From Pseudoxanthomonas sp. (lineage in GTDB: Bacteria > Pseudomonadota > Gammaproteobacteria > Xanthomonadales > Xanthomonadaceae), in contig NZ_CP114978.1 of the NCBI RefSeq assembly GCF_027498035.1, forward strand, positions 1,550,001 through 1,614,000: a DNA stretch of 64,000 nt, given 5' to 3'. The position numbers and the translations under genes were made by a program. The notes beneath the pieces are model-generated. The model saw only the letters and a list, made by a program, of their open reading frames with translations, searched no databases and was not told where the DNA came from. Below are positions 25,819-37,628 of this stretch, piece after piece (positions within the stretch are counted from its first letter, which is position 1; every line of letters starts with the position of its first letter).

Positions 25819-26020
25819 ATCTGCCAGATACACATCGACACCTCAGTACCACACGCACATCAGCCTCCATTGCAAAGGCGTAAGGTCGCCGATGTCCTGC
25901 CTGTCATCGATGTCATCTTTGATAGACGGCATGAACCGATCAGTCACTTTCGATTTGCCCTGCCTGTCCTTGCTGAGCGACACTGCAATGAACGGGATAC
26001 GGACATAACGGGGAAATGCC

Positions 26021-27760
26021 ATGCACCACGACACCAGCCTGATTGACATCATCGCCGTCGGCCTGGCGGTGGCCTTCGTGTTCGGCGCCCTGGCCAACAA
26101 ACTCAAACTCTCGCCGCTGGTGGGCTACCTGGTGGCGGGCATGGTGGTCGGTCCATTCACCCCGGGCTTCGTTGCCGACCAGCACCTGGCCACGCAGCTG
26201 TCCGAACTGGGCGTGATGCTGCTGATGTTCGGCGTGGGCCTGCATTTCTCGCTGGCCGACCTGATGTCGGTCAAGAAGATCGCCATCCCCGGCGCGGTCG
26301 TGCAGATCGCGGTGGCCACCCTGCTCGGCTGGGGGCTGGCGTGGTGGATGGACTGGAATCCGCTGCAGGGCTTCGTGTTCGGCCTGGCACTGTCGGTGGC
26401 CAGCACCGTGGTGCTGCTGCGGGCGATGGAAGACCGCCGCATGCTGGACACCAATAAAGGCCGCATCGCGATCGGCTGGCTGATCGTGGAGGACCTGGCC
26501 ATGGTCCTGGCGCTGGTGTTGCTGCCGGCCCTGGCCGGCGCGCTAGGCGACGGCGGCACGGCGCAGGCCGCAGTTGAAGCCGGCGGCGGTGCAGCGGTCA
26601 ACGCCGCCCAGGCTGAGCCCAGCGCCTGGCTGGCCATTGCCAAGGCCATCGGCATCACCCTGCTGCAGGTCGCCGCGTTCGTCGCGGTCATGCTGATCGT
26701 CGGCAAGCGCGTGATCCCGTGGACGCTGGAAAAAGTCGCCGCCACCGGCTCGCGCGAACTGTTCACCCTGTCGGTGCTGGCCATCGCCCTGGGCGTGGCA
26801 TTCGGTTCGGCCAAGCTGTTCGGCGTGTCCTTCGCGCTGGGCGCGTTCTTCGCCGGCATGCTGCTCAACGAATCCGAACTCAGCCACAAGGCGGCCAATG
26901 ATTCGCTGCCGCTGCGCGATGCGTTCGCGGTGCTGTTCTTCGTCTCGGTCGGCATGTTGTTCGACCCGACCATCATCGTGAAGTACCCGCTGCAGGTGCT
27001 GGCGACCTTCCTGATCATCGTGGTCGGCAAGTCGGTGGCGGCCTACGCCATCGTGCGCGCGTTCGGCCATCCCAAGGGCACCGCGCTGACCATTTCGGCC
27101 AGCCTGGCGCAGATCGGCGAGTTCTCCTTCATCCTGGCAGGCCTGGGCCTGACCTTGAAGATCCTGCCGCAGGAAGGCCACGACATGATCCTGGCCGGTG
27201 CGCTGCTGTCGATCGTGGCCAATCCATTCCTGTTCACCGCGCTGGACTGGTGGAACAAGCGCAACGAACAGGAGTCCCCCACCGTCGCCGAACCCGAACC
27301 GCTGCCCGGCCCGCCGCTGGAGGCCTTTGACCACGCCATCGTGATCGGCTACGGCCGCGTCGGCAGCAACCTGGCCCGCGTGCTGCGCGAGCGTGGCGTG
27401 CCGCTGGTGGTGATCGACGACAACCGCGACAACGTCGAGAAGGCGCACGCCGCCGGCATTCCCGCGATCCGTGGCAGCGCCGCCGCCGATGCGGTGCTGG
27501 CCGAAGCGCAGCCGGGCAAAGCCAAGATCGCCGTGCTGGCGATCCCGCAGCCGCTGGAAGCTGGCGAAGCCATCGCCAAGCTACGTGCGCTCAATCCGGA
27601 ACTGACGGTGCTGGCGCGTGCGCATAGCGAGGCCGAAGTCACACATCTGCTCGGACACGGCGCCGACGGCGCGGTGCTGGCCGAACGCGAGCTGGCCCAC
27701 TCCCTGGCCGAAATGATCCTGGCCACGCCGCCCTATCGCGCACTGCGTGCGCACGCTTGA
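26021..27760 (+). CDS. Monovalent cation:proton antiporter (CPA2, YbaL/KefB-like) with TrkA-N domain
   Basis: A 579-residue antiporter. Residues 1-410 hold about twelve helices, with LKLSPLVGYLVAGMVVGPFT, LMFGVGLHFSLADL, SVASTVVLLRAMEDR and GWLIVEDLAMVLALV as CPA2 landmarks. Residues about 425-550 form a cytoplasmic RCK/TrkA-N domain starting DHAIVIGYGRVGSNLARVL (GxGxxG for NAD). It lacks a long RCK-C domain, as in YbaL. It exchanges K+ or Na+ for protons, gated by nucleotide or glutathione adducts in relatives. No ancillary KefF/KefG gene is adjacent. Confidence 0.93.
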   Translation: MHHDTSLIDIIAVGLAVAFVFGALANKLKLSPLVGYLVAGMVVGPFTPGFVADQHLATQLSELGVMLLMFGVGLHFSLADLMSVKKIAIPGAVVQIAVATLLGWGLAWWMDWNPLQGFVFGLALSVASTVVLLRAMEDRRMLDTNKGRIAIGWLIVEDLAMVLALVLLPALAGALGDGGTAQAAVEAGGGAAVNAAQAEPSAWLAIAKAIGITLLQVAAFVAVMLIVGKRVIPWTLEKVAATGSRELFTLSVLAIALGVAFGSAKLFGVSFALGAFFAGMLLNESELSHKAANDSLPLRDAFAVLFFVSVGMLFDPTIIVKYPLQVLATFLIIVVGKSVAAYAIVRAFGHPKGTALTISASLAQIGEFSFILAGLGLTLKILPQEGHDMILAGALLSIVANPFLFTALDWWNKRNEQESPTVAEPEPLPGPPLEAFDHAIVIGYGRVGSNLARVLRERGVPLVVIDDNRDNVEKAHAAGIPAIRGSAAADAVLAEAQPGKAKIAVLAIPQPLEAGEAIAKLRALNPELTVLARAHSEAEVTHLLGHGADGAVLAERELAHSLAEMILATPPYRALRAHA

Positions 27761-27863
27761 CCGTGGTGCCACGCGTTTAGCGGTGACCCCCGGCCACGGA
27801 TTAGGTAAAGTCTCCGGCTCACGCCTGGCCGGGACCGCGCCCGGCTTTTTCAGGGGAAATGTC

Positions 27864-28982
27864 TTGCGCATCTTGTTTGTTGGCGACCCATCAACGTTTT
27901 CATTGGAACTGTCCGCTTACATCAGCGAACTGGGCGACGACTGGCAGATCCTGGTCGCCGCCAACGGTGAAGCCGCCATCGCCGAGGTTGCCCAATCGTC
28001 GATCGACGTGGTGATCGTCGCGCCCGTGCTTTCAGATCTGAGTGCGACAACGCTGCTCGGACAGATCAGGACCCTGCGCCCGGAAACCAGTCGGATCGCG
28101 CTGGTCGATGTCCAGGAGGCCCAGCGCGCCCCGGCGGCACGCATCATCGGCGTGGCACATCGTCTCCTTCCGGTCCCGCTGACGCCGGAAGCCTTGCTCG
28201 AAGCCGTCACCAGCCTGGAGGAACTGCGCGAGCTGCTGGACAACCCCAAGCTCCGCACTTCGATCGGGCGCATCGAAAAGCTGCCTTCACCGCCGCATCT
28301 GTACCTCAGCCTGATGCAGGCGCTCGAGGAAGACGAGCAGACCGATGCCAACGACATCGCCAAGCTGGTCTCCGGCGACCCGGCGATTGCCGCCAAGGTC
28401 CTGCAACTCTGCAACTCGGCATTCTTTTCCGGTGGCCGCAGCATTGCCGACCTGCGCACGGCGGTCACCCGCCTTGGGATCTCGACGCTGCGCGACCTGG
28501 TCCTGGCCAGCGAGGTGTTCTCGATCCCATCGCTCCCCCAGGCAGAACGCACGGCCATGCAGCAGCGCGCGCTGCTGTCCTCGAGGCTCGCCGCCAAGAT
28601 CCTGCCCGCATCCAGCGCCGAGCTGGGATCCACCGCAGCGTTGCTGGCTGACATCGGGCTGCTGCTTCCCGGCGTTCGCAACGAACACACGCCCCCGACC
28701 GACGCGCACGACGACCGCCCGGGCCATAGCGAGGCCGGCGCTTATCTGCTCGGACTGTGGGGCCTGCCGATGCCGATCATCGAGGCGGTGGCATTCCAGC
28801 TTCACCCCCAGCGTTCCAGCCTGCGCAGCTTCTGGGTGACCGGGGCGGTGCATGTCGCCACCGCGCTGGTCAGCGGCAATCCCGTCGACGAGGAATACCT
28901 GCGCAAGGTCGGCGTGCTGCCGAAGCTCCCCGGTTGGCGCGAGCAGGCCGAAAAGCTCCTGGGCCGGGCAGAAGACGTCTAG
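27864..28982 (+). CDS. HDOD-domain signalling protein with degenerate receiver
   Basis: A 372-residue cytoplasmic protein. Residues 1-120 have the alternating pattern of a CheY-like receiver (RILFVGDPSTF, WQILVAANGEAAI), but the strand that should end in the phospho-accepting Asp reads VVIVAPVLSD, so phosphorylation looks lost. Residues about 130-330 are an HDOD domain (LPSPPHLYLSLMQAL, LVSGDPAIAAKVLQLCNSAFF, AVTRLGISTLRDLVLASEV). The start is most likely TTG at 27864, with AGGGGA nine bases before; no in-frame ATG fits. HDOD proteins act in regulation of motility, biofilm and the cell cycle. Confidence 0.83.
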   Translation: MRILFVGDPSTFSLELSAYISELGDDWQILVAANGEAAIAEVAQSSIDVVIVAPVLSDLSATTLLGQIRTLRPETSRIALVDVQEAQRAPAARIIGVAHRLLPVPLTPEALLEAVTSLEELRELLDNPKLRTSIGRIEKLPSPPHLYLSLMQALEEDEQTDANDIAKLVSGDPAIAAKVLQLCNSAFFSGGRSIADLRTAVTRLGISTLRDLVLASEVFSIPSLPQAERTAMQQRALLSSRLAAKILPASSAELGSTAALLADIGLLLPGVRNEHTPPTDAHDDRPGHSEAGAYLLGLWGLPMPIIEAVAFQLHPQRSSLRSFWVTGAVHVATALVSGNPVDEEYLRKVGVLPKLPGWREQAEKLLGRAEDV

Positions 28983-29641
28983 AACCCGCATAGCCCGCCG
29001 CCGATCGCCACCGTTCTCCACGGCCGGCGACCGGTGCGCCGACCCGATCCGCATTGCGCAGCATCATCGAGACGACGCAAGCACATGCCGCCGCGCGGGT
29101 GATCCCGTGGCCCCAAGCTGATGACCGATGGGTAGCCCTGCGATCTGCAGGGATTCAAGGCCCACCCCACCGCCGCCATCTCGTGCCGGCTTCCCCGGGT
29201 GATGCCGGACGGGCCGTTCAACCGGCCAGGGAATGATCCCGCCCGTCCCACTCAAATCGGTCGCGCCCGACCCGGGCCAGACACAGACAGACCGGTCCGT
29301 GCAGGACATCACCGCGGCAACAATCACCGGGATCGCCCGGCACATTCTGCTGGAAGAACAGCTGACAGGCCTTAACTATTGGCGCGATGTGACTGCGGCG
29401 CAGCAAATTCTCACGATTGCAATTTTTCCGTTGTGTAACCGTTTTCTTGTTGATAGAAAACACCAAGAGAACGCGCGCTCCGTCTCCGAAAAGCATTTGC
29501 AGTCCTGTCAGCACAGTCCCGGTTGAACCGCGTGTCGGTCCTTGGCCCGCGGTTCGCCTTCCGCCCAATGCCATCCGCTTGCCTCTCGCACCGGGCTGAC
29601 CGCGCCGGATGGGGAGGTCATGCCCAGATCCGGAGAGCCCC
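28983..29641. other. 659-bp intergenic region upstream of the large receptor
   Basis: No gene is evident. Small dyads are present: CCCTGC/GCAGGG at 29136-29152, the palindrome ATTGCAAT at 29416-29423 and GTTTTC/GAAAAC at 29441-29461. The stretch 29400-29470 is AT-rich relative to its surroundings and probably holds the receptor promoter, but I cannot assign -35 and -10 with confidence. Confidence 0.5.
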
Positions 29642-32600
29642 ATGTCCCGCCAGTCCACTCGCCTGCCCCTGTGCCAAGCGCTGCTCGTCGCGCTTGGCAT
29701 GGCCTGTAGTGCCCCGCTGCTTGCCCAATCGACCACCGGCACCCTGTTCGGCCAGGCGCCGGGCCAGGCGGTAAGCGTCCGCATCGAAAGCGCCACCGGC
29801 GCGGTCCGCGATGTGCCCGTGGATGCCGATGGCCGCTACAAATCGCCGCCACTGGCGGTGGGCGAATACACGGTCGAGCTGATCCAGCAGGGCGCCGTGG
29901 TCCAGACCCAGCACGTGCTGGTCAAGGTGGGCGCAGCCAGTGAAGTGTCCTTCGTCGCCGATACCGGCACGTCCAGCAGCGCAACCAATCTGTCCGCGGT
30001 CAAGGTCAGCGCCAGTGCCGCGCCGGCCATCGACGTCTCGTCGACCGATTCGCGCACCGTCATCGTCGCCGATCAGCTGCGCAAGCTGCCGCTGGGCCGC
30101 AGCGCCGAGGACATCGCCAAACTGGCGCCGGGCGCAGTCAACAACAGCGGCGGCTTCACCAGCACCACGGGCCGTTCGCTGGTGAGCTTCGGCGGGTCTT
30201 CGCCGACCGAGAACGCCTACTACGTCAACGGCTTCAACACGACCGATCCGCTCAACGCCGCCGGCGGCCTGAGCCTGCCCTATGGCGCGATCTCGCAACA
30301 GGAAACCTATACCGGTGGCTACAGCGCCCAGTACGGGCGCTCGGATGGCGGCGTCATCAACGTCATCGGCAAGCGCGGCACCAACCAGTGGCATTACGGT
30401 TTCCAGATGGTGTGGGAGCCCAACTGGGCGCGCTCCACCTCCGACAACAGCTACTACGCCAATGGCCTGCCCAATTCGCCGGTCGAAGGCGATCCCTACC
30501 TGTACAGCTACAAGGGCGATGACAGCAAGGACGACTGGAGCACGGCGCTCTACGCCGGCGGTCCGCTGATCAGGGACAAGCTGTTCTTCTTCGCCAGCGT
30601 CGAGCTGGAACGCAGCAGCGGCACCACCGTCAACTCGGTCGATACCAACCCGAGCAACGCGCTGCTGGACTACAACAACCAGATGCCCAAGGGCTACGCG
30701 AAGATCGACTGGAACATCACCGACAGCCAGATGCTGGAACTGACCGGCGTGTCCGACCGCTACAAGACCTGGGGCTCGTACTACACCTACGACTACAGCG
30801 ACAAGAAGCGTGGCGACTACGTCAACTCGGCCAACAAGACCGAAACCGGCGGCAACCTGTGGGTGGCCAAGTACACCAACTACATCACCGACAACCTGAC
30901 CTTCAGCGGCACCTACGGCAAGATGCGCACGCGCAACTATTCGGTGCCGGGCAACTACGACGCCACCACGCCCTACATCTACGACGCCAATAACCAGAAC
31001 CCGGCGCTCAACGGCGGCACGCCGATCACCAACGGCCAGACCGTGGACAGCATTTCCGATCCCGGCCAGGGCAACCAGACCAGCAACCTGCGCCTGGACC
31101 TGAGCTGGGTGCTGGGCAACCACACGATCAGCGCCGGCATCGACAACCTGAAGTCCATCGCCGCCAGCCAGGGCGCGCGTTCCAGTGGTCCCGGTTACAA
31201 CTGGAGCTACCAGTACACCAGCTCGCCGACCTCGCCCATCAATGCCGATGCCGGCATCGGTGCGGTCGCCGATTACGCCAACGGCGCAGGCGGCTATTAC
31301 GTGCAGAAGAACGTCTACAGCCAGTCGGCCACAATCAGTTCCTCGCAGAAGGCGCAGTACATCGAGGACCGCTGGCAGGTCACGCCGAACCTGCTGCTCA
31401 GCATGGGCCTGCGCAACGACCAGTTCATCAACTATGACGCCGGTGGCCAGCCGTACATCCGCCAGGAGAAGCCGCAGTGGGCACCGCGCCTGGGCGTGGC
31501 CTGGGACGTGCACGGCGATTCCAGCCTGAAGCTCTACGGCAACGCCGGCCGCTACTACCTGGGCCTGCCGCTCAACCCGGCGCTGGTGGCGGCGTCCAAC
31601 GCGATCAACACCGCCCAGTACTTCACCTACAGCGGCATCGCCGCCGATGGCACGCCGACCGGCCTGACCCAGATTTCCGAACCGTATTCCTCGCTCAACC
31701 AGTACGGCCAGGACCCCGATCCCAAGACCGCCAGCGCCGCCAACATCGAGCCCGAATACCAGGACGAATTCATCCTGGGCTTCGACAAGACCCTGGGCAG
31801 CAGCTGGGCCTACGGCGTCAAGGGCACCTTCCGCAACCTGCGCAACGCGATCGACGATTTCTGTTCGATGAGCCAGGTGGTCGCCAAGGCCCAGAGCCTG
31901 GGATACGACGTGGAGAACTACAACAGCTGCTACCTGTTCAACCCGGGTCGCGCCAATACCTTCCTGCTCAAGGACACCAGCGGCAACTACGTCAGCGTGC
32001 CGATGACCAATGACGAACTGGGCTTCCCCCAGCTCAAGCGCCGCTACTACAGCATCGAAACCGTGCTGGAGCATCCGCTGGAAAACAACTGGTACGGCAA
32101 GTTCAGCTACGTGTGGTCGCGCAGCTACGGCAACACCGAAGGCCAGGTGCGCTCCGATGCCAGCCAGTCCGGCACCTCGACCAGTTACGACTGGGACAAC
32201 GAAGCGATCATGGCCTACACCAACGGCCCGCAGAACAACGACCACACCCACCAGATCAAGCTCTACGGCTACTACCAGTTCTCGCCCGAATGGCTGGCCT
32301 CGGCCAGCGTCAGCGCGATTTCCGGCACGCCGCGCCACTGCCTGAGCTACTACGGCGCCGACCAGACCGATCCGCTGGGCTATGGCAGCGTCTACCACTT
32401 CTGCAACGGCGAACCGGCCCCTCCGGGCAGCCAGGGCCGCATGCCATGGGTCAAGCAGCTGGACCTGGGCGTGAGCTACAGCCCGGCCTTCGCCGAACAT
32501 CGCCTGACCTTCGGCGTGGACGTGTTCAACGTGCTCAACGCGCAGACGCCGCTGCAGCGCTACGCCTTCAGCGAAAACGCGCCGTTCTCGCCCAATCCGC

Positions 32601-32668
32601 AGTTCAACACGGTGACCATCCGCCAGGAACCGCGCTACGCCCGCCTGAGCCTGAGCTACGACTTCTAG
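29642..32668 (+). CDS. Oar-like TonB-dependent receptor with N-terminal carboxypeptidase-regulatory-like domain
   Basis: A 1008-residue outer-membrane protein. The signal peptide runs from MSRQSTRLPLCQALLVALG to LLAQ. Residues about 30-110 form a CarboxypepD_reg-like fold (TGTLFGQAPGQAVSVRIES, VDADGRYKSPPLAVGEYTV), then a plug with VKVSASAAPAIDVSSTDSR in parts and YTGGYSAQYGRSDGGVINVI. The large barrel ends in the aromatic LSLSYDF. This is the Oar-like group common in xanthomonads, of mostly unknown substrate (peptides, proteins or glycans). It stands alone, with a terminator after the stop. The ATG at 29642 is preferred since it opens the signal peptide. Confidence 0.9.
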   Translation: MSRQSTRLPLCQALLVALGMACSAPLLAQSTTGTLFGQAPGQAVSVRIESATGAVRDVPVDADGRYKSPPLAVGEYTVELIQQGAVVQTQHVLVKVGAASEVSFVADTGTSSSATNLSAVKVSASAAPAIDVSSTDSRTVIVADQLRKLPLGRSAEDIAKLAPGAVNNSGGFTSTTGRSLVSFGGSSPTENAYYVNGFNTTDPLNAAGGLSLPYGAISQQETYTGGYSAQYGRSDGGVINVIGKRGTNQWHYGFQMVWEPNWARSTSDNSYYANGLPNSPVEGDPYLYSYKGDDSKDDWSTALYAGGPLIRDKLFFFASVELERSSGTTVNSVDTNPSNALLDYNNQMPKGYAKIDWNITDSQMLELTGVSDRYKTWGSYYTYDYSDKKRGDYVNSANKTETGGNLWVAKYTNYITDNLTFSGTYGKMRTRNYSVPGNYDATTPYIYDANNQNPALNGGTPITNGQTVDSISDPGQGNQTSNLRLDLSWVLGNHTISAGIDNLKSIAASQGARSSGPGYNWSYQYTSSPTSPINADAGIGAVADYANGAGGYYVQKNVYSQSATISSSQKAQYIEDRWQVTPNLLLSMGLRNDQFINYDAGGQPYIRQEKPQWAPRLGVAWDVHGDSSLKLYGNAGRYYLGLPLNPALVAASNAINTAQYFTYSGIAADGTPTGLTQISEPYSSLNQYGQDPDPKTASAANIEPEYQDEFILGFDKTLGSSWAYGVKGTFRNLRNAIDDFCSMSQVVAKAQSLGYDVENYNSCYLFNPGRANTFLLKDTSGNYVSVPMTNDELGFPQLKRRYYSIETVLEHPLENNWYGKFSYVWSRSYGNTEGQVRSDASQSGTSTSYDWDNEAIMAYTNGPQNNDHTHQIKLYGYYQFSPEWLASASVSAISGTPRHCLSYYGADQTDPLGYGSVYHFCNGEPAPPGSQGRMPWVKQLDLGVSYSPAFAEHRLTFGVDVFNVLNAQTPLQRYAFSENAPFSPNPQFNTVTIRQEPRYARLSLSYDF

Positions 32669-32696
32669 ACAGCCCCACCTCTGACGCGCCCTACGA

Positions 32697-32722
32697 AGAA
32701 GCCCCGCATCCGCGGGGCTTCT
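32697..32722. terminator. Bidirectional Rho-independent terminator between the receptor and clpB
   Basis: An 11-bp stem (AGAAGCCCCGC and its complement) with a four-base loop, followed by CTTTGTTT on the plus strand. It lies between two convergent genes and probably ends both. Confidence 0.85.
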
Positions 32723-32758
32723 TTGTTTACCGAATCACCGCCATGCCGGCGCCAGCGA

Positions 32759-35344
<2,586 letters not shown>

Positions 35345-35399
35345 TGAGAGCAATCCTCGGGTCAGGTGGCGGGCGCCGGGCGGCGCCAATGCCCGTGAA

Positions 35400-35425
35400 A
35401 TGTGGATAAGCGCCTGAAATTCAAG
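35400..35425 (-). promoter_or_regulatory. Sigma32-type heat-shock promoter of clpB
   Basis: On the minus strand CTTGAA (35420-35425) is followed after 14 bases by CCACAT (35400-35405) and TT, against the sigma32 consensus CTTGAA-N(11-16)-CCCCATnT. It ends about 55 bases before the clpB ATG. Confidence 0.75.
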
Positions 35426-35542
35426 CAGGATCAGGGTTGGCGGGGCGTCACGGCATGTTCCACCAGTCGGGCCACACCGGCACAGGACGTTTTTCCGTCC
35501 GACCGGTGCCGACGGTGGAGCCGGTACAATCCCGCTCAGGCC

Positions 35543-35568
35543 GAAAAAGCATCACGTGATGCTTTTTC
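35543..35568 (+). repeat. Perfect 26-bp palindrome in the mqo leader
   Basis: GAAAAAGCATCAC (35543-35555) is followed at once by its exact complement GTGATGCTTTTTC. As RNA on the plus strand AGCATC pairs with GATGCT and is followed by five U's, the form of an intrinsic terminator. As DNA it is a strong dimer-protein site with CACGTG at its centre. It begins about 14 bases after a TACAAT -10 candidate and 144 bases before the mqo start. Confidence 0.8.
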
Positions 35569-35711
35569 TCACCCAGCTGCCCCCGATCCACCCTGCGGGA
35601 AAGGAACGGGCCGCCTGCACCAGTTGCTTCCCGCCTGCCGTATCCCGGCGCGACAGTTGAACGCACTCTGGAAGAAACCCCATCCACCTTGTCGACGATG
35701 CAACCATTCCT

Positions 35712-37421
35712 ATGAAGAAATTCCTCAAAATCCTGATTGGGCTGGTCCTGATCGTGGCCGTGGCAGGACTCGCGTTCCTGTACTGGCCGATCAGCAACGA
35801 CGCCAATACCAAGGCCGACAACGACAAGCCGGTGGATGCCGTGCTGATCGGTGGCGGCATCATGAGCGTCACGCTCGCCACCTACCTGCAGGAACTGCAG
35901 CCAGACTGGAACGTGCAGCTGTTCGAACGCCTGGACGGCGTGGCCCTGGAAAGCTCCAACGGCTGGAACAACGCCGGCACCGGGCATTCGGCCTACGCCG
36001 AACTCAACTACACCCCGGAACTGCCGGATGGCTCGGTCGAGACCAAGCGCGCGGTCGGCATCGTCGAACAGTTCGAGGTGTCGCGTCAGTTCTGGGCGCA
36101 TGAGGTCAAGGAAGGCCGCCTGGGCCAGCCGTCGGACTTCATCAACCCGACCCCGCACATGAGCTTCGTCTGGGGCGCCGACCGGGTCGAATACCTGCGC
36201 AAGCGCCACGATGCGATGGTCAAGAACCCGATGTTCTACGGCATGCAGTACTCCACCGACCCGGAGCAGATCCGCAAGTGGGCGCCGCTGGTGATGGAAG
36301 GCCGCGACCCCAAGCAGCAGGTCGCCGCGACCTACATGCCGCTGGGCACCGACGTGAACTTCGGCGTGATCACCAACCAGCTGACCGATTCGCTCAAGCG
36401 CAATCCCAACTTCCACCTGCAGTTGCAGCATGAGGTCGTCGGCCTGCACCAGAACGACGACAAGACCTGGAACGTCACCACCAAGGACCTGAAGGACGGC
36501 ACGACCAGCACGGTCAAGACGCGCTTCGTGTTCATCGGTGCCGGCGGTGCGGCACTGAAGCTGCTGCAGATGTCGGGCATTCCGGAGTCGAAGAACTACG
36601 CCGGCTTCCCGGTGGGCGGCCAGTTCCTGGCCATCCAGAACCCGGCCATCGCCGAGCGCCACAAGGTCAAGGTCTACGGCATGGCCGATACCGGCTCGCC
36701 GCCGATGTCGGTCCCGCACATCGACGCGCGCAAGCTGGAAGGCAAGCCGGTCGTGCTGTTCGGGCCGTTCGCGCTGTACAGCACCAAGTTCCTCAAGGAA
36801 GGCTCGCAGTGGGACCTGTATTCCTCGGTCAACCACAACAACGTGGCCGGCATGATGAAGGTGGGCGAGGAGAACCTGGACCTGGTGAAGTACCTGATGG
36901 AACAGGCGAAGCTGACCGACGCCGACCGCCAGGAACAGCTGCTGCGTTATTTCCCCGAAGCCAAGCGCGAGGACTGGAAGCTGATCACCGCTGGCCAGCG
37001 CGTGCAGATCATCAAGCGTGACGAGAAGACCGGCGAGACCAGCCTGCAGTTCGGCACCGAGATCGTGGCCGACAAGGACGGCACCATCGCCGCGCTGTTG
37101 GGCGCATCGCCGGGTGCTTCGACCTCGCCGCCGATCATGCTCAAGGTGCTGGCCAAGGCCTTCCCGAAGGAGATGGCCGCTGGCTGGGAAACCCGCCTGA
37201 AGGAGATCATTCCTTCCTACGGCGAGCAGATCAACGACAGCGCCGCGCGCACCAACCAGATCCGCCGCATGACCAGCGAAGCACTGCATCTGCCGTACCT
37301 GGAAGTGCCGGAGCATCCGGATGCCAGCAGCCCGGCACCGGCCGTGATCGATCCGACCCAGCCGGAAGCGGCCCCGGTCGAAAAGAAGGACACCAGCAAC
37401 GTCGAGATGCAGGCGCTCTGA
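35712..37421 (+). CDS. mqo: Malate:quinone oxidoreductase
   Basis: A 569-residue FAD-dependent, membrane-associated enzyme passing electrons from malate to quinones in the TCA cycle. The FAD site is VDAVLIGGGIMSVTLATYL (GGGIMS at 47-52), followed by ESSNGWNNAGTGHSAYAELN, a hallmark of Mqo. An N-terminal hydrophobic segment (FLKILIGLVLIVAVAGLAFLY, in parts) precedes it and could anchor or export the protein, as in several proteobacterial Mqo proteins. The C-terminal 40 residues are a Pro/Ala-rich tail. The leader holds a 26-bp palindrome. A terminator follows. Confidence 0.95.
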   Translation: MKKFLKILIGLVLIVAVAGLAFLYWPISNDANTKADNDKPVDAVLIGGGIMSVTLATYLQELQPDWNVQLFERLDGVALESSNGWNNAGTGHSAYAELNYTPELPDGSVETKRAVGIVEQFEVSRQFWAHEVKEGRLGQPSDFINPTPHMSFVWGADRVEYLRKRHDAMVKNPMFYGMQYSTDPEQIRKWAPLVMEGRDPKQQVAATYMPLGTDVNFGVITNQLTDSLKRNPNFHLQLQHEVVGLHQNDDKTWNVTTKDLKDGTTSTVKTRFVFIGAGGAALKLLQMSGIPESKNYAGFPVGGQFLAIQNPAIAERHKVKVYGMADTGSPPMSVPHIDARKLEGKPVVLFGPFALYSTKFLKEGSQWDLYSSVNHNNVAGMMKVGEENLDLVKYLMEQAKLTDADRQEQLLRYFPEAKREDWKLITAGQRVQIIKRDEKTGETSLQFGTEIVADKDGTIAALLGASPGASTSPPIMLKVLAKAFPKEMAAGWETRLKEIIPSYGEQINDSAARTNQIRRMTSEALHLPYLEVPEHPDASSPAPAVIDPTQPEAAPVEKKDTSNVEMQAL

Positions 37422-37489
37422 TCGCGCACTGCTGATCGCAACAACGCCGCTTCCCGTGCAGTCCGCAGGGAAGCGGCCATGCAGACCGG

Positions 37490-37519
37490 AAAGCCTGTCG
37501 CGCAAGCGGCAGGCTTTTT
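37490..37519 (+). terminator. Rho-independent terminator downstream of mqo
   Basis: AAAGCCTGTCGC pairs with GCGGCAGGCTTT apart from one T-G contact, and a TTTTC run follows. It begins about 69 bases past the mqo stop. Confidence 0.75.
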
Positions 37520-37628
37520 CCTTGGTCGACGGGCTTGGCTGCCATCCATCGACTGGCACAGTCGTGAGGTCAAGCCAGCCGCGCGCCAGATTTCTCTCCG
37601 ATCAGATCGGCACGGCATACTGCACGCG

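Larger units (their letters stand above)
25605..26020. other. 416-bp intergenic region with terminator and GTAG doublet
   Basis: Contains the receptor's terminator, a GTAG-type inverted repeat at 25706-25818 and the leader of the antiporter gene. Nothing else is recognised. Confidence 0.6.
35345..35711. other. 367-bp divergent intergenic region between clpB and mqo
   Basis: Holds the clpB heat-shock promoter, a TACAAT that could be the mqo -10 (35524-35529) and a perfect 26-bp palindrome at 35543-35568. The last 140 bases before mqo show no further motif and no clear ribosome-binding site. Confidence 0.6.

Noticed and set aside
29618..32500. A 960-codon minus-strand open frame opposite the Oar-like receptor
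   Set aside because: The plus-strand receptor has signal peptide, plug and barrel signatures; the antisense frame has none.
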